Assembly (NCBI RefSeq): GCF_000347775.1
Contig: NZ_APAT01000015.1
Coordinates: forward strand, 62,001 to 126,000
Direction of reading: 5' to 3'
Length of the DNA stretch: 64,000 nt
Origin: Marinobacter santoriniensis NKSG1
Lineage (GTDB): Bacteria > Pseudomonadota > Gammaproteobacteria > Pseudomonadales > Oleiphilaceae
Part shown: one piece after another, positions 6,297-15,703 of the stretch
Layout of the letters: every line of letters begins with the position of its first letter
Numbering within the stretch: the first letter of the stretch is position 1
Notes under the pieces: generated by a model
The model's database searches: none
The model's input: the letters and a program-made list of their open reading frames with translations, nothing else
What the model was told of the DNA's origin: nothing
Program-made: the position numbers and the translations under genes

Positions 6297-7727
6297 ATGG
6301 AACTTGATCCTCTTATCCTATCGCGAATCCAGTTCGCGTTTGTGGTGTCATTTCACGCCATATTTCCGGTGTTTACCATCGGCCTCGCATCCTATATCGC
6401 CGTACTTGAAGGTTTGGCCTTCAAAACCCGCAATCCGGTCTGGGAAAAACTCTCGGGCTTCTGGACGAAGGTGTTCGCGGTGGTTTTCGGAATGGGCGTG
6501 GTGTCGGGTATCGTGATGTCCTTCCAGTTCGGCACGAACTGGAGTAATTTCGCCCAGGCCTCCGCCAACTTCCTCGGCCCGATTCTCAGTTACGAGGTGG
6601 TCACGGCGTTCTTCCTGGAGGCGGGCTTCCTCGGGGTCATGCTCTTCGGCCGCCACAAGGTCCCGGCGGGCGTCCACCTGTTCGCTGCCATCATGGTCGC
6701 GGTAGGCACCTTTATCTCGGCATTCTGGATTCTCGCGGCCAACAGCTGGATGCAGACTCCGGCCGGCGTTGAGCTGAAAGACGGCATGTTCCATGTGACT
6801 TCCTGGAGCGCCGCCATCTTCAATGATTCGTTCCCGTACCGCTTCACCCACATGGTGCTCGCCTCCTTCCTGACCGGCGGTTTCGTGGTCTCTGGTGTAA
6901 GCGCCTGGTACCTCCTGAAAGGTCGTGAGGTCGAGGCCAACCGCAAGGCGCTGTCCATGTGCCTGTGGCTGCTGCTGTTCATTGCCCCGGCCCAGGTGCT
7001 GGTGGGCGATTTCCACGGTCTGAACACCCTGGAACACCAGCCGGAGAAAGTGGCGGCCATGGAAGGTAACTGGGAAACCTCGTCCCACGTGCCCATGCTG
7101 CTGTTCGCCATTCCCGATCAGGAAAGCCAGAGCAACCTGGTGGAAGTGGGTATTCCGGGGCTGGCGAGCCTGATCCTGACCCACTCCTGGGACGGTGTTG
7201 TGCCGGGCCTCAAGGACATTCCCGTAGACGAGCAACCGCCGGTTGGCATCGTGTTCTGGTCGTTCCGGATCATGGTGGCCATGGGCGTGCTGATGGTGTT
7301 GTTCGCGGTGGCGGGCCTGTTCCTGCGTAAGGGGGGCCGCCTCTACAAGACCAACTGGTTCCTCCAGGGGCTTCGGTTCATGAGTATCGCGCCGTTCCTG
7401 GCGGTCCTGACCGGCTGGTTCGTGACTGAAACCGGCCGGGCGCCGTGGCTGGTCTACGGCATCATGAGCCAGGCGGACTCGGTCACACCGTCGCTGACCG
7501 GCGGTATGGCACTGTTCACCCTGATCGGCTATATCGTGGTGTACGCCTGTGTGTTCTCAGCCGGTGTCTACTATCTCATGCGGGTGCTGTACGTCGGGCT
7601 TGAAGATGAGCAGGACGATGAGGAGAACGAGTCCGATCGTCCCTCGCGTCCGTTCTCCGCGGCCCATGTGCCGTTTGAAATCGGCGAAAACGATCACGGC
7701 AAACCCGCCAATCAGGGAGGGCAGTAA
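6297..7727 (+). CDS. cydA: Cytochrome bd-type quinol oxidase subunit I (CIO-like)
   Basis: 476 residues. The subunit oxidises quinol and reduces O2 to water in the cytoplasmic membrane. His20 (in SFHAIFP) and His185 (in RFTHMVL) match haem ligands of family members, and LSYEVVTAFFLEAG carries the two conserved glutamates of the haem d/b595 region. The conserved GRAPWLVYGIM precedes the last helices. The periplasmic Q loop is short, as in cyanide-insensitive (CIO) members. The C-terminal 40 residues are strongly acidic and hydrophilic. ATG 6297 follows GGAGGTTCCC. It is the first gene of cydABDC; I see no FNR/Anr box in 6110-6296. Confidence 0.95.
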   Translation: MELDPLILSRIQFAFVVSFHAIFPVFTIGLASYIAVLEGLAFKTRNPVWEKLSGFWTKVFAVVFGMGVVSGIVMSFQFGTNWSNFAQASANFLGPILSYEVVTAFFLEAGFLGVMLFGRHKVPAGVHLFAAIMVAVGTFISAFWILAANSWMQTPAGVELKDGMFHVTSWSAAIFNDSFPYRFTHMVLASFLTGGFVVSGVSAWYLLKGREVEANRKALSMCLWLLLFIAPAQVLVGDFHGLNTLEHQPEKVAAMEGNWETSSHVPMLLFAIPDQESQSNLVEVGIPGLASLILTHSWDGVVPGLKDIPVDEQPPVGIVFWSFRIMVAMGVLMVLFAVAGLFLRKGGRLYKTNWFLQGLRFMSIAPFLAVLTGWFVTETGRAPWLVYGIMSQADSVTPSLTGGMALFTLIGYIVVYACVFSAGVYYLMRVLYVGLEDEQDDEENESDRPSRPFSAAHVPFEIGENDHGKPANQGGQ

Positions 7728-7728
7728 A

Positions 7729-8730
7729 ATGGAACAGTTCGATCTGGCCCTGATCTGGGCGTTTATCATCGGCTTTGGCATCATCATGTACGTGTTGATG
7801 GACGGCTTCGACCTGGGGGTGGGCATCCTGTTCCCGTTCGCGCCCAGTGAGACCGACCGGGATACCATGATGAACTCTGTGGCACCGGTCTGGGACGGAA
7901 ACGAGACCTGGCTGGTGCTGGGCGGTGCCGGCCTGCTGGCCGCCTTCCCCATGGTCTACAGCATCTTCCTGCCGGCGCTGTACATCGGTGTCTTCCTGCT
8001 GCTGGCAGGTCTGATCTTCCGCGGCGTGGCGTTCGAGTTCCGGTTCAAGGCGCGGACGTCGCGCTACCTGTGGAACTGGGCCTTTGCCGGCGGTTCCACG
8101 GTAGCGGCCTTTGCTCAGGGCGCGGTGGTTGGCACCTACATCCAGGGCTTCGAGACCGCCAATGGCGTGTACGTCGGCGGTGCCCTGGACTGGCTGACCC
8201 CGTTCACGGTCCTCACCGGCCTCGGCATGCTCGCTGGTTACGCCCTTCTCGGGTCCACCTGGCTGATCATGAAAACCGAGGGTCGCCTGCAGGAATGGGC
8301 GTATCGCATCACGCTGCCGCTGTTGGCTGCGGTGTTGATCATCTTTGGCATCATCAGCGTGTGGACCCCGTTCGTGGATGACATGGTCCGGGATCGCTGG
8401 TTCTCCAACCTCAGCGTGATCTGGGTGCTGCCGGTGCTGACCCTGCTGTGCGCCTTCCAGATCTTCCGGTCGGTGCGCAATCGGTTCGAGGGCATGCCGT
8501 TCGTGGCCACCATGGGCCTGTTCGTCACCACCTACCTGGGTCTGGTGGTCAGCCGCTGGCCCTACGTGGTTCCGCCCAACTACACCCTCTGGGACGCCGC
8601 TTCAGCCTATAACTCACAGCTGTTCCTGCTACTGGGCCTGCTGTTCGTCATCCCGATCGTCCTGACCTACACCGCCTGGTCCTACTGGGTGTTCCGTGGC
8701 AAGGTCCGTCCGGGTGAGGGTTACCACTAA
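7729..8730 (+). CDS. cydB: Cytochrome bd-type quinol oxidase subunit II
   Basis: 333 residues with about eight membrane helices. It is the partner of CydA in the bd oxidase heterodimer. The N-terminus (AFIIGFGIIMYVLMDGFDLGVGIL) and the following NSVAPVWDGNETWLVLGGAGLLAAFP block are family signatures. The ATG at 7729 lies one base after the cydA stop, with GGGAGGGC inside the end of cydA as ribosome site, so the two subunits are translationally coupled. No small CydX/CydZ subunit frame is visible directly downstream; the next gene begins at once. Confidence 0.96.
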   Translation: MEQFDLALIWAFIIGFGIIMYVLMDGFDLGVGILFPFAPSETDRDTMMNSVAPVWDGNETWLVLGGAGLLAAFPMVYSIFLPALYIGVFLLLAGLIFRGVAFEFRFKARTSRYLWNWAFAGGSTVAAFAQGAVVGTYIQGFETANGVYVGGALDWLTPFTVLTGLGMLAGYALLGSTWLIMKTEGRLQEWAYRITLPLLAAVLIIFGIISVWTPFVDDMVRDRWFSNLSVIWVLPVLTLLCAFQIFRSVRNRFEGMPFVATMGLFVTTYLGLVVSRWPYVVPPNYTLWDAASAYNSQLFLLLGLLFVIPIVLTYTAWSYWVFRGKVRPGEGYH

Positions 8731-10416
8731 GTGACGGCTCCGGAACAGCGTACAACCCGGCGCTGGCTCACGGAGCTTGCTGACGGCAACCGCCGGTGGA
8801 TACAGGGTACCGTACTCTTCGGTACCCTGGCCGGCGTCGCCACCATCGGCCAGATGGTACTTCTGGCCCTTATTGTCTACCGGGGCCTGATCGAAAAGAC
8901 CCCGGTCTCCCATCTGACCTATCTCTTTCTTGCGCTGATCGGCGCCATGGCGGTGCGCGCCCTTTTCCAGGGGCTTCAGACCCGCATGGCCACCCACGCA
9001 AGCGCCCAGGTACGGCGAGCCGTTCGTCGACAGATTCATCAGCACTGGCAGGCGGCCGGGCCAATTGTTACAGGCCAGGAATCCGCCGGGGCGCTGGCCC
9101 GGGAATGGATCGACCACGTGGAATCGTTGCACGGCTACTTTGCCCGGTTCCTGCCCCAGATGAGCCTGTCCGTCATCATTCCATTGATGATCCTTGCGCT
9201 GGTGTTCTGGCTGGACTGGCTTGCTGCGATTTTCCTGCTTTTGTCTGCGCCGCTGATTCCCCTCTTCATGGCGCTGGTCGGCATGGGCGCCGAGAAGCTG
9301 AATCAACAGCATTTCGAAACCATCAGCCGGCTTTCCGGGCAGTTCCTGGACAAGGTACGGGGGCTGACCACACTGCAACTGTTCGGCCAGACCGAACCGG
9401 CGGCGGAGATCATCGAGCATCGCTCCGACCGGTATCGCAAGGTCACCATGAAAACCCTGAAAGTCGCGTTTCTGTCGTCGGCGGTGCTGGAGTTCTTCTC
9501 CTCCGTAGCCATCGCTGTCATCGCGATCTACATCGGCTTCGGGCTGCTCGGCTACATCGAGTTCGGTCCGGCGGACGAGCTGACCCTGTTCAACGGGTTG
9601 CTCATTCTCCTGCTGGCTCCGGAGTTCTTTCAGCCGCTGCGCACCCTCTCCCAGCACTATCACGACCGCGCGGCAGCGCTGGGAGCCAGCGCCGAAATCC
9701 TGGCCCGTTTTCAGCAATTCGAGCAGGAGGCCGGGACACCGCCCCGAGCTGTCGAGGCGAAAACGGACACCACCGGGACCATAGAGCTCCAGGATGTCAC
9801 CTTCCGCTACGCGGACGCGTCTGCCGACCTCCTCCGTGGGCTGTCGTTAACGATTCCCCGGGGCCAGGCGATTGCACTCACCGGCCCTTCCGGTGGCGGC
9901 AAGTCGACGTTGCTGCATCTGTTGGCCGGGTTCCTGACACCGTCGTCCGGGAGCATTCAGGTGTTCGGCCGGGAACCGGGGAGTTTCAGCTTCGGGTGGC
10001 TGGGCCAGCGCGGCTTCCTGGTACAGGGAACCTGGGCGGACAATCTCCGGCTTACCTCACCCGACGCCTCCGATGTGGCCATCGAAACGGCCCTCAAACG
10101 GGTTGGCCTGGGGGATCTGGTGAACGGCCGGCCCGAGGGCATCGACAGTCCCATTTCGGAGGACGGTCGTGGCCTGTCCGGTGGGCAGGCCCGCCGGCTG
10201 AGCCTGGCGCGTATTTTCGTGGCGGATTACGACCTGATCCTGCTGGACGAACCCACCGCAGGGTTGGATGCGGACAGCGAAATTTTTGTGCTGGAGTCGC
10301 TCCACAAACTGAGCGAAGCCGGCAAGACGCTGATTTTCTCCACCCACCACCATGCGTTGCTGTCGCTGGCCGACCGGATTCTGGCGGTAAACCAGGGGGA
10401 GGTCTCCGATGCGTGA
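8731..10416 (+). CDS. cydD: ABC exporter subunit CydD (cytochrome bd biogenesis)
   Basis: 561 residues: an N-terminal six-helix membrane domain (about 20-320) fused to an ATPase domain. Walker A GPSGGGKST is at 385-393, the signature LSGGQ at 482-486, and Walker B LILLDEPTAG follows near 505. CydDC exports cysteine and glutathione (and may carry haem) and is required to mature bd oxidases. The GTG at 8731 follows the cydB stop directly; its ribosome site is far (GAGGG about 12 bases upstream), so the start is less certain. It overlaps cydC by eight bases. Confidence 0.92.
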   Translation: MTAPEQRTTRRWLTELADGNRRWIQGTVLFGTLAGVATIGQMVLLALIVYRGLIEKTPVSHLTYLFLALIGAMAVRALFQGLQTRMATHASAQVRRAVRRQIHQHWQAAGPIVTGQESAGALAREWIDHVESLHGYFARFLPQMSLSVIIPLMILALVFWLDWLAAIFLLLSAPLIPLFMALVGMGAEKLNQQHFETISRLSGQFLDKVRGLTTLQLFGQTEPAAEIIEHRSDRYRKVTMKTLKVAFLSSAVLEFFSSVAIAVIAIYIGFGLLGYIEFGPADELTLFNGLLILLLAPEFFQPLRTLSQHYHDRAAALGASAEILARFQQFEQEAGTPPRAVEAKTDTTGTIELQDVTFRYADASADLLRGLSLTIPRGQAIALTGPSGGGKSTLLHLLAGFLTPSSGSIQVFGREPGSFSFGWLGQRGFLVQGTWADNLRLTSPDASDVAIETALKRVGLGDLVNGRPEGIDSPISEDGRGLSGGQARRLSLARIFVADYDLILLDEPTAGLDADSEIFVLESLHKLSEAGKTLIFSTHHHALLSLADRILAVNQGEVSDA

Positions 10417-12025
10417 CCTGACTCCGTGGCTTCGCCTGATCCTGAAACGCCGTGGCCGCCTGTTTATCGGGGCTCTGCTGATTCTCGCCACCCTGATCTC
10501 CGGCATTGCCCTGCTGGCCGTGTCCGGCTGGTTTATTACCGAGACCGCCTTGGTGGGATTGCTGCTCGCCGCCGGCGTGAAAGCGACCATCGATCTCTAC
10601 GTGCCCGGCGGTGCTATCCGCTTTTTTGCGGTGTCCCGGACCGTGGCCCGTTATATGGAACGGGTGTACAACCACGACACCGTCCTGCGGTTGCTGACCG
10701 AAATCCGGACCACCCTGTTCCGGAAGCTGACCGGCGCAAGCCGAACCGGACGATCCCGACTGTCGGGCGCCCAGTGGCTGTCCCGCCTCACCAGCGACGT
10801 GGACGCCCTCGACACGCTCTACCTCAGGCTGATCGCCCCCGCCGCGCTGGCGCTTGTGGTCACCGGTCTGGTGGCCTTGCTGGCCTGGGTCCTGTTTGAT
10901 GGTACCGTCGCCATCGCGATCCTGCTGTTTGGACTACTGGCGTTCCTGATCGCGACTGCAGGCGTGTTCTTCCGTACCCGGGACCTGGCGTTCCGGCAGA
11001 GCGACCAGCAGGAGGCGCTTCGCACCGCGGTGGTGGAGCATCTGGAAGGCTTTGCGGAACTCAGGGCGGCAGGACGGCTCGGCCGGCATGGATCCTGGCT
11101 GTTGCGGCAGGCCCATCAGATGAACGTTGAGCAGACCCGGTCCGAAACGCGGGTGGGCTGGCATCAGGCCGCCAGTCACCTGGTTCTGAATCTTTCCGCC
11201 GTCTTCGCCCTTTGGGCCGGCTTCCACCTCCATGAATCCGCGCACCTGACCGGGCCCGTGCTGGTCCTGCTTCCAATCGCCCTGCTCGGGCTGGTTGAGG
11301 TTTACACGATGCTGCCCGATGCGTTCGGGAAACTCGGTGGCACCCTGGCGGCGGCGGCCCGGCTGAATCGCGATACTACGCCAGCGAACGAATCCGGAAC
11401 CGATGAGGCACCGCTTCCCTCAAACGGTATAGCCATCGAGGCAAGCGGCATCACCGTTCGGCACGACGACCTGCCACCGCTTCTGACTCATTTCGATCTG
11501 ACGGTGGCAGAAGGTCAGCGGCTGGGCATCGTCGGCCCCTCGGGCAGTGGAAAATCGTCTCTGGCGGATACTCTGGCGGGGTTGCTGCCACCGACTCAGG
11601 GGCGGCTGGCCAGCATTCCCTGCGCCTATCTGACCCAGCAGACGGTGCTGTTCGAAGACACACTCCGGGCCAACCTTATCCTGGGCAATCCCGCAGCTTC
11701 GGATGCCGAACTCTGGCAGGTGCTGGAACTGGTAAGCCTGGGGGACAGATTCGCCAAAGAGGCCAGGCAACTTGATACCTGGCTGGGCAGTACCGGCAGC
11801 CGTCTGTCCGGCGGGGAGGCCCGCCGTGTCGCGCTGGCAAGGGTGTTACTGACGCCCCGGTCACTGGTGATACTGGACGAACCATTCACGGGCGTCGACA
11901 GCGACACCCGCGAACAGATCATCAAGCGCATGGACCGTTGGCTGGCTGGCAAAACCGTCCTGAGCCTGGCTCATGGGCCTGATGCACTGCCCACCACGGA
12001 CCGGGTAATGCACCTCCGTTACTAG
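10409..12025 (+). CDS. cydC: ABC exporter subunit CydC (cytochrome bd biogenesis)
   Basis: 538 residues, with the same membrane-ATPase fusion as CydD, with which it forms a heterodimer. The first helix contains LLAVSGWFITETAL, typical of CydC. Walker A GPSGSGKSS starts at residue 376, followed by LSGGEARRVALARVL and LVILDEPFTGVD. The ATG is preceded by GGAGGTCTCC inside cydD. The gene ends the cydABDC operon and its last four bases overlap the convergent reductase gene on the other strand, leaving no room for a separate terminator between them. Confidence 0.92.
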   Translation: MRDLTPWLRLILKRRGRLFIGALLILATLISGIALLAVSGWFITETALVGLLLAAGVKATIDLYVPGGAIRFFAVSRTVARYMERVYNHDTVLRLLTEIRTTLFRKLTGASRTGRSRLSGAQWLSRLTSDVDALDTLYLRLIAPAALALVVTGLVALLAWVLFDGTVAIAILLFGLLAFLIATAGVFFRTRDLAFRQSDQQEALRTAVVEHLEGFAELRAAGRLGRHGSWLLRQAHQMNVEQTRSETRVGWHQAASHLVLNLSAVFALWAGFHLHESAHLTGPVLVLLPIALLGLVEVYTMLPDAFGKLGGTLAAAARLNRDTTPANESGTDEAPLPSNGIAIEASGITVRHDDLPPLLTHFDLTVAEGQRLGIVGPSGSGKSSLADTLAGLLPPTQGRLASIPCAYLTQQTVLFEDTLRANLILGNPAASDAELWQVLELVSLGDRFAKEARQLDTWLGSTGSRLSGGEARRVALARVLLTPRSLVILDEPFTGVDSDTREQIIKRMDRWLAGKTVLSLAHGPDALPTTDRVMHLRY

Positions 12026-13263
12026 CCTGCCTTGACCACTTCAAAGGTCAGGCCGGCCTTTTTCTGGAGCCGGGTGAGCAGGTTTCCGTCCAGCAGCGAC
12101 GCCGGCGTCCAGAAACCACCGGGACGCTCCTGGTCAATGTCGAACGCCAGGCACATGCCGGCTTCGCCCAGCATCTTGCTGGTGGAACCGTAGCCCGGGT
12201 CCCGGTCACCGGTCACTTTCGACATCAGCGTCTTGCCGGACTCGGTTCGCCCGGAAAAGCGCAGATCGAAGAAACCGGCTTTTTGCTCTTCGGGGCTCGG
12301 ACCTTCGCCGGGCTTGGGAACCAGTTTCTCGACAATCCAGCGGGTCGGTTTGATAGCAGACGCCGTAAAGAAGGCGCCCAGCGCCCCGGTCATGGCGTAG
12401 GCAGCCGCCCTGCCCTTGAAACCACGGCCGGTCATCATGGCTTCGTCGTAGGTGAATTCCTTGCCGTAACGGGCGCCCTGCAATGCGTTCGACCGGTGAA
12501 CAATGCGGGTATTGATCGCACCCATCACAAACGGCGCCAGCCAGACCCCGAAGGTCTCATCGAATTCCGCGGTTTTCAGGCTTGGCTGACGGGTTTCGGA
12601 CCGGTGGTCCGCCGGACAGATCGAGAAGGGATTAGCCAGCTCCTTACGCAGTTGGGGGTCCGCGCCGGCTTCCTTCGCAATATTGATCATGGACGCCACG
12701 GTGCCGCCGGAAAGACCGCCCTTGGCCGCTTTTACGCGCATGCGGACGTCCTTGCAGGGTTCGCCGAAGGTCTGCTCAGCCTGTTGCTGGAGGAACCAGA
12801 CACCCAGATCCGACGGAATGGAATCAAAACCACAGCAGTGGACGATGCGGGCACCGGAGGAACGTGCCTCTTCTTCGTAGCGCTCGATCATTTTGCGGAT
12901 CCACTGAACCTCGCCGGTGAGGTCGCAGTAATCGGTGCCGTTACGGACACAGGCGCGGATCAGGGGTTCGCCATACAACGCGTAGGGCCCCACGGTGGAG
13001 ATCACCACCCGGGTCTGCTGGCACATGGCCTGCAGTGACGCGTCATCGGAGGAGTCCGCCAGGACAACAGGAAGATTATCGGCTTCGCTGCCGAGTTCGC
13101 CCTTGAGTCTGGCCAGCTTCTGGCTGGAGCGTCCGGCAATGGCCCAGCGAACCGACGCGTCGGTGCCATAGGTCTCCAGGAGGTACCGGGTCAGAATGCT
13201 GCCCACAAAGCTGGTCGCGCCAAAAACAACCAGATCAAACGGGGAGTCCGAGTTATTTGTCAT
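12022..13263 (-). CDS. Saccharopine dehydrogenase-like / trans-acting enoyl reductase family protein
   Basis: 413 residues. The N-terminal Rossmann motif is DLVVFGATSFVGSILTRYL, with the family blocks VVISTVGPYALYGEPLIRACVRNGTDYCDLTGE and HCCGFDSIPSDLGVWFL. Homologues include the mycobacterial trans-acting enoyl reductase and eukaryotic saccharopine dehydrogenase-like oxidoreductase, which act on lipids rather than lysine. True saccharopine dehydrogenase activity is not implied. ATG 13263 has AGGACCTGTG upstream. The cellular substrate is unknown; a role in lipid reduction is a family-level inference only. Confidence 0.85.
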   Translation of the reverse strand: MTNNSDSPFDLVVFGATSFVGSILTRYLLETYGTDASVRWAIAGRSSQKLARLKGELGSEADNLPVVLADSSDDASLQAMCQQTRVVISTVGPYALYGEPLIRACVRNGTDYCDLTGEVQWIRKMIERYEEEARSSGARIVHCCGFDSIPSDLGVWFLQQQAEQTFGEPCKDVRMRVKAAKGGLSGGTVASMINIAKEAGADPQLRKELANPFSICPADHRSETRQPSLKTAEFDETFGVWLAPFVMGAINTRIVHRSNALQGARYGKEFTYDEAMMTGRGFKGRAAAYAMTGALGAFFTASAIKPTRWIVEKLVPKPGEGPSPEEQKAGFFDLRFSGRTESGKTLMSKVTGDRDPGYGSTSKMLGEAGMCLAFDIDQERPGGFWTPASLLDGNLLTRLQKKAGLTFEVVKAG

Positions 13264-13303
13264 TCACAGGTCCTTGTCTTGCGTAATCTCACGTTGGTTC
13301 AAA

Positions 13304-13714
13304 TCAGGATAATGCAGGGCCCTGACGCATCAGCCGTATAAGAATAGCCACTCCGAGCCCCCAGAAACCGTTAAGGATAAGCCCCCCGACCCATATCTGG
13401 GGCGTGGCCTCAAGCCCTTTGAGCGGAAACACCACCAGCATGGCAATCACCGTCGGCCCCACCGCGCCGGCGACGACATGTCCGAGCCAGAAACGCGAGC
13501 CCACGGAACGCCGCAGGATCAGCCACAGACCGATCCCCCAAAGGCCTCCGAAAAAGCTCAGGGAAATGACCTGCGGAACCCCGAACGGCGGAACCGGGGT
13601 CAGGTTGAAGGGTGCATTGGGAGCCAGCCCCGCCAGGTAAAAGACGGTAAACAGGCCCTGATGGAAGATCAGTGTGGCCAGAAATCCGGCAATAAATGCC
13701 TTGAGCCATTCCAT
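13304..13714 (-). CDS. Hypothetical four-helix inner-membrane protein
   Basis: 136 residues from ATG 13714, where the hydrophobic protein proper begins (MEWLKAFIAGFLATLIFHQGLFTVFYLAG). Four predicted membrane segments alternate with short loops rich in Gly and Pro (APFNLTPVPPFGVPQVIS). The overall pattern resembles small proteins found in many marine and rhizobial gammaproteobacteria and alphaproteobacteria, but I do not know a function. It lies 40 bases upstream of the enoyl reductase-like gene on the same strand and may be co-transcribed with it. Confidence 0.7.
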   Translation of the reverse strand: MEWLKAFIAGFLATLIFHQGLFTVFYLAGLAPNAPFNLTPVPPFGVPQVISLSFFGGLWGIGLWLILRRSVGSRFWLGHVVAGAVGPTVIAMLVVFPLKGLEATPQIWVGGLILNGFWGLGVAILIRLMRQGPALS

Positions 13715-13905
13715 AGTCAGTCTCACTTGTCCCGTGGGATGATTCTCCGAATCCTTTGTCAAAGCTGCAAATCAAGGTAGCAGCTTTGTGCTCTGCTTCC
13801 AGTTTCCGGGTCTGGTTGACCTCTGCGTCGTCTCGGCCAATCGTTTGCCGGCCCGCTTGCTGCACACTCATCCACTACAACAACCATTCGCGGTGGAGGT
13901 GCCCG

Positions 13906-14235
13906 TTGCTGACGTTTCTGCTCGCAATCAGCGTTCTGTTATCGCTTTTCAGTGCCTTTCTTTACTGGCAGACACTGGAGCAAAAGAAGATCATTCGCCA
14001 GATCCTCGCCCGGGAAGACATGGACGAGGTCGGCGACGACCCCGAGCTTGTGCTTACGGTGAAGGTCCGGGATCCGATTTCCGTCGCCAAAAAAGAGTCC
14101 CGATCGGCCCGCTTCCTCGCCGACCACCTGCCCGTTATGGTCAGCAAGATGGTCTATCAGGAGGTCATGAAGGAGCTGGAACGGGAATTGGCGGAGCGGC
14201 AAATCGATGTCGATATGCAGATTGAATATCGTTGA
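13906..14235 (+). CDS. Hypothetical membrane-anchored small protein
   Basis: 109 residues if started at TTG 13906, which has an ideal ribosome site (GGTGGAGGTGCCCG). The frame is open further upstream but the extension is low-quality sequence rich in Cys, Ser and Arg. An N-terminal membrane helix (LLTFLLAISVLLSLFSAFLYW) is followed by a cytoplasmic or periplasmic part (KVRDPISVAKKESRSARFLADHLPVMVSKMVYQEVMKELERELAERQIDVDMQIEYR) that looks helical and conserved-like. I do not recognise a named family. It is followed 17 bases later by another small membrane-anchored gene on the same strand, so they are probably co-transcribed. Confidence 0.65.
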   Translation: MLTFLLAISVLLSLFSAFLYWQTLEQKKIIRQILAREDMDEVGDDPELVLTVKVRDPISVAKKESRSARFLADHLPVMVSKMVYQEVMKELERELAERQIDVDMQIEYR

Positions 14236-14252
14236 GATGGTAATAGACAGCC

Positions 14253-14717
14253 ATGGCCACTGAACTCGCCCTGTTTCTCCTGCTACTGGTCCCCGCAACG
14301 CTGCTGGGGCTGGGTATGAATGAGCTGCAACAATCCCGGCGACAGGTTCGCCGCGTGCTCTCTCAACAGATTCGCGAACTCAGCCAGATCCAGAAACGCC
14401 GTATGGATCTTCTCGAGGTGCGCAATCGGGCCAAAGTGCTTGAGGGCACGGTCACCGGCGGCGCCAGCACCATCGAGAAGGTCCACAAAGCCATCTCCGG
14501 CACAACCTTCGGCCTGATTGACCTGTTCTCGAGGGATGAAGGTTTCCGGAAAAGCGCCCGTCGGGTGCAGGAAACCCACGACCGAAAGACCACAGAGATC
14601 TACGGGGCGGTCAAGACCACCAATCGCGCCCTCCACATACTGGCGGACACGCTGATCATCAGTAAGGCGGAAAAGCGCATCGCGTCCCGACGCCGACGGC
14701 CCACCAAACGGCCATAA
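14253..14717 (+). CDS. Hypothetical membrane-anchored helical protein
   Basis: 154 residues. One N-terminal membrane segment (LALFLLLLVPATLLGLG) precedes a long charged helical region with coiled-coil character (QQSRRQVRRVLSQQIRELSQIQKRRMDLLEVRNRAKVLEG). A Gly/Thr-rich patch (TVTGGASTIEKVHKAISGTTFGLIDLF) follows, and the C-terminus is very basic (RIASRRRRPTKRP). No named domain is recognised. It lies 17 bases downstream of the 109-residue membrane protein gene and just before a bidirectional terminator. Confidence 0.7.
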   Translation: MATELALFLLLLVPATLLGLGMNELQQSRRQVRRVLSQQIRELSQIQKRRMDLLEVRNRAKVLEGTVTGGASTIEKVHKAISGTTFGLIDLFSRDEGFRKSARRVQETHDRKTTEIYGAVKTTNRALHILADTLIISKAEKRIASRRRRPTKRP

Positions 14718-14745
14718 AAAAAGGCACCCTGTGGGTGCCTTTTTT
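14717..14745. terminator. Bidirectional rho-independent terminator
   Basis: A stem AAGGCACCC-TGT-GGGTGCCTT is flanked by an A-run on the left and a T-run on the right. It can end the plus-strand transcript from 14253 and the minus-strand etfBA transcript, whose stop is at 14762. Confidence 0.85.
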
Positions 14746-14761
14746 CTTGAACATCCGAAAG

Positions 14762-15703
14762 TTACAGAACTTTCTTCAGCTCTTCTTCAAGTTGCGGTAC
14801 CGCTTCGAACAGATCCGCAACCAGGCCGTAATCGGCTACCTGGAAGATCGGCGCTTCCTCGTCCTTGTTGATCGCAACGATCACCTTGGAGTCGGACATA
14901 CCGGCCAGGTGCTGGATGGCGCCGGAGATGCCAACCGCAACGTACAGCTGCGGAGCAACAATCTTACCGGTCTGGCCAACCTGCATGTCGTTCGGTACGA
15001 AACCGGCGTCAACCGCTGCACGGGACGCACCAACGGCGGCGCCCAGCAGGTCTGCAACGTTTTCCAGCATCTTGAAGTTATCGCCGTTCTGCATGCCACG
15101 ACCACCGGAGATAACGATACCGGCAGACGCCAGGTCCGGACGATCGGATTCGGCTTTCTGCTCGCCCACGAAGGAGGACAGGCCGGCATCCTTCACCACG
15201 TCGCACTGCTCAACGGAGGCAGAGCCACCTTCAGCAGCAACGGGATCAAAGGCGGTCGGACGAACGGTGACAACCTTGATGCTGTCGCTGGACTTCACAG
15301 TCGCGATGGCGTTACCGGCGTAGATCGGACGAACGAAGGTGTCTTCAGACTCGACACGAATGATGTCGGACACCTGGGCAACGTCCAGCAGTGCTGCAAC
15401 GCGCGGCATGAAGTCCTTACCGGTAGTGCCGGCAGCTGCCAGCACGTGGCTGTAGCCTTTGCCCAGTTCAGCAACCAGCTCGCCCAGGTTTTCGCCCAGG
15501 AAGTGACCGTAGGCAGCGTTATCGGCCACCAGGACCTTGTTAACGCCCTCTGCTTTCGCAGCAGCCTCTGCAACGGCACCACAGTTCTCGCCGGCAACCA
15601 GTACGTCGATGTCACCGCCAATGGCCTTGGCAGCCGCTACAACATTCAGGGTAGCCTGCTTCAGGCTGCTGTTGTCGTGTTCAGCAATTACCAGGATGCT
15701 CAT
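14762..15703 (-). CDS. etfA: Electron transfer flavoprotein alpha subunit
   Basis: 313 residues, the normal length. EtfAB takes electrons from acyl-CoA and other dehydrogenases and passes them to ETF-quinone oxidoreductase. The C-terminal FAD-binding domain has the family signature: ISGGRGMQNGDNFKMLE, then AAVGASRAAVDAGFVPNDMQVGQTG and LYVAVGISGAIQHLAGM. The ATG at 15703 is directly adjacent to the etfB stop and has GAAGGTGATC as ribosome site, so etfB and etfA are coupled. It is transcribed away from etfD, with a shared regulatory region at 16454-16869. Confidence 0.97.
   Translation of the reverse strand: MSILVIAEHDNSSLKQATLNVVAAAKAIGGDIDVLVAGENCGAVAEAAAKAEGVNKVLVADNAAYGHFLGENLGELVAELGKGYSHVLAAAGTTGKDFMPRVAALLDVAQVSDIIRVESEDTFVRPIYAGNAIATVKSSDSIKVVTVRPTAFDPVAAEGGSASVEQCDVVKDAGLSSFVGEQKAESDRPDLASAGIVISGGRGMQNGDNFKMLENVADLLGAAVGASRAAVDAGFVPNDMQVGQTGKIVAPQLYVAVGISGAIQHLAGMSDSKVIVAINKDEEAPIFQVADYGLVADLFEAVPQLEEELKKVL

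Noticed and set aside
8796..10421. Open frame of 541 codons overlapping cydD on the same strand
   Set aside because: Out-of-frame shadow; cydD has Walker A, signature and Walker B motifs in the accepted frame, while this one is Arg/Pro-rich.
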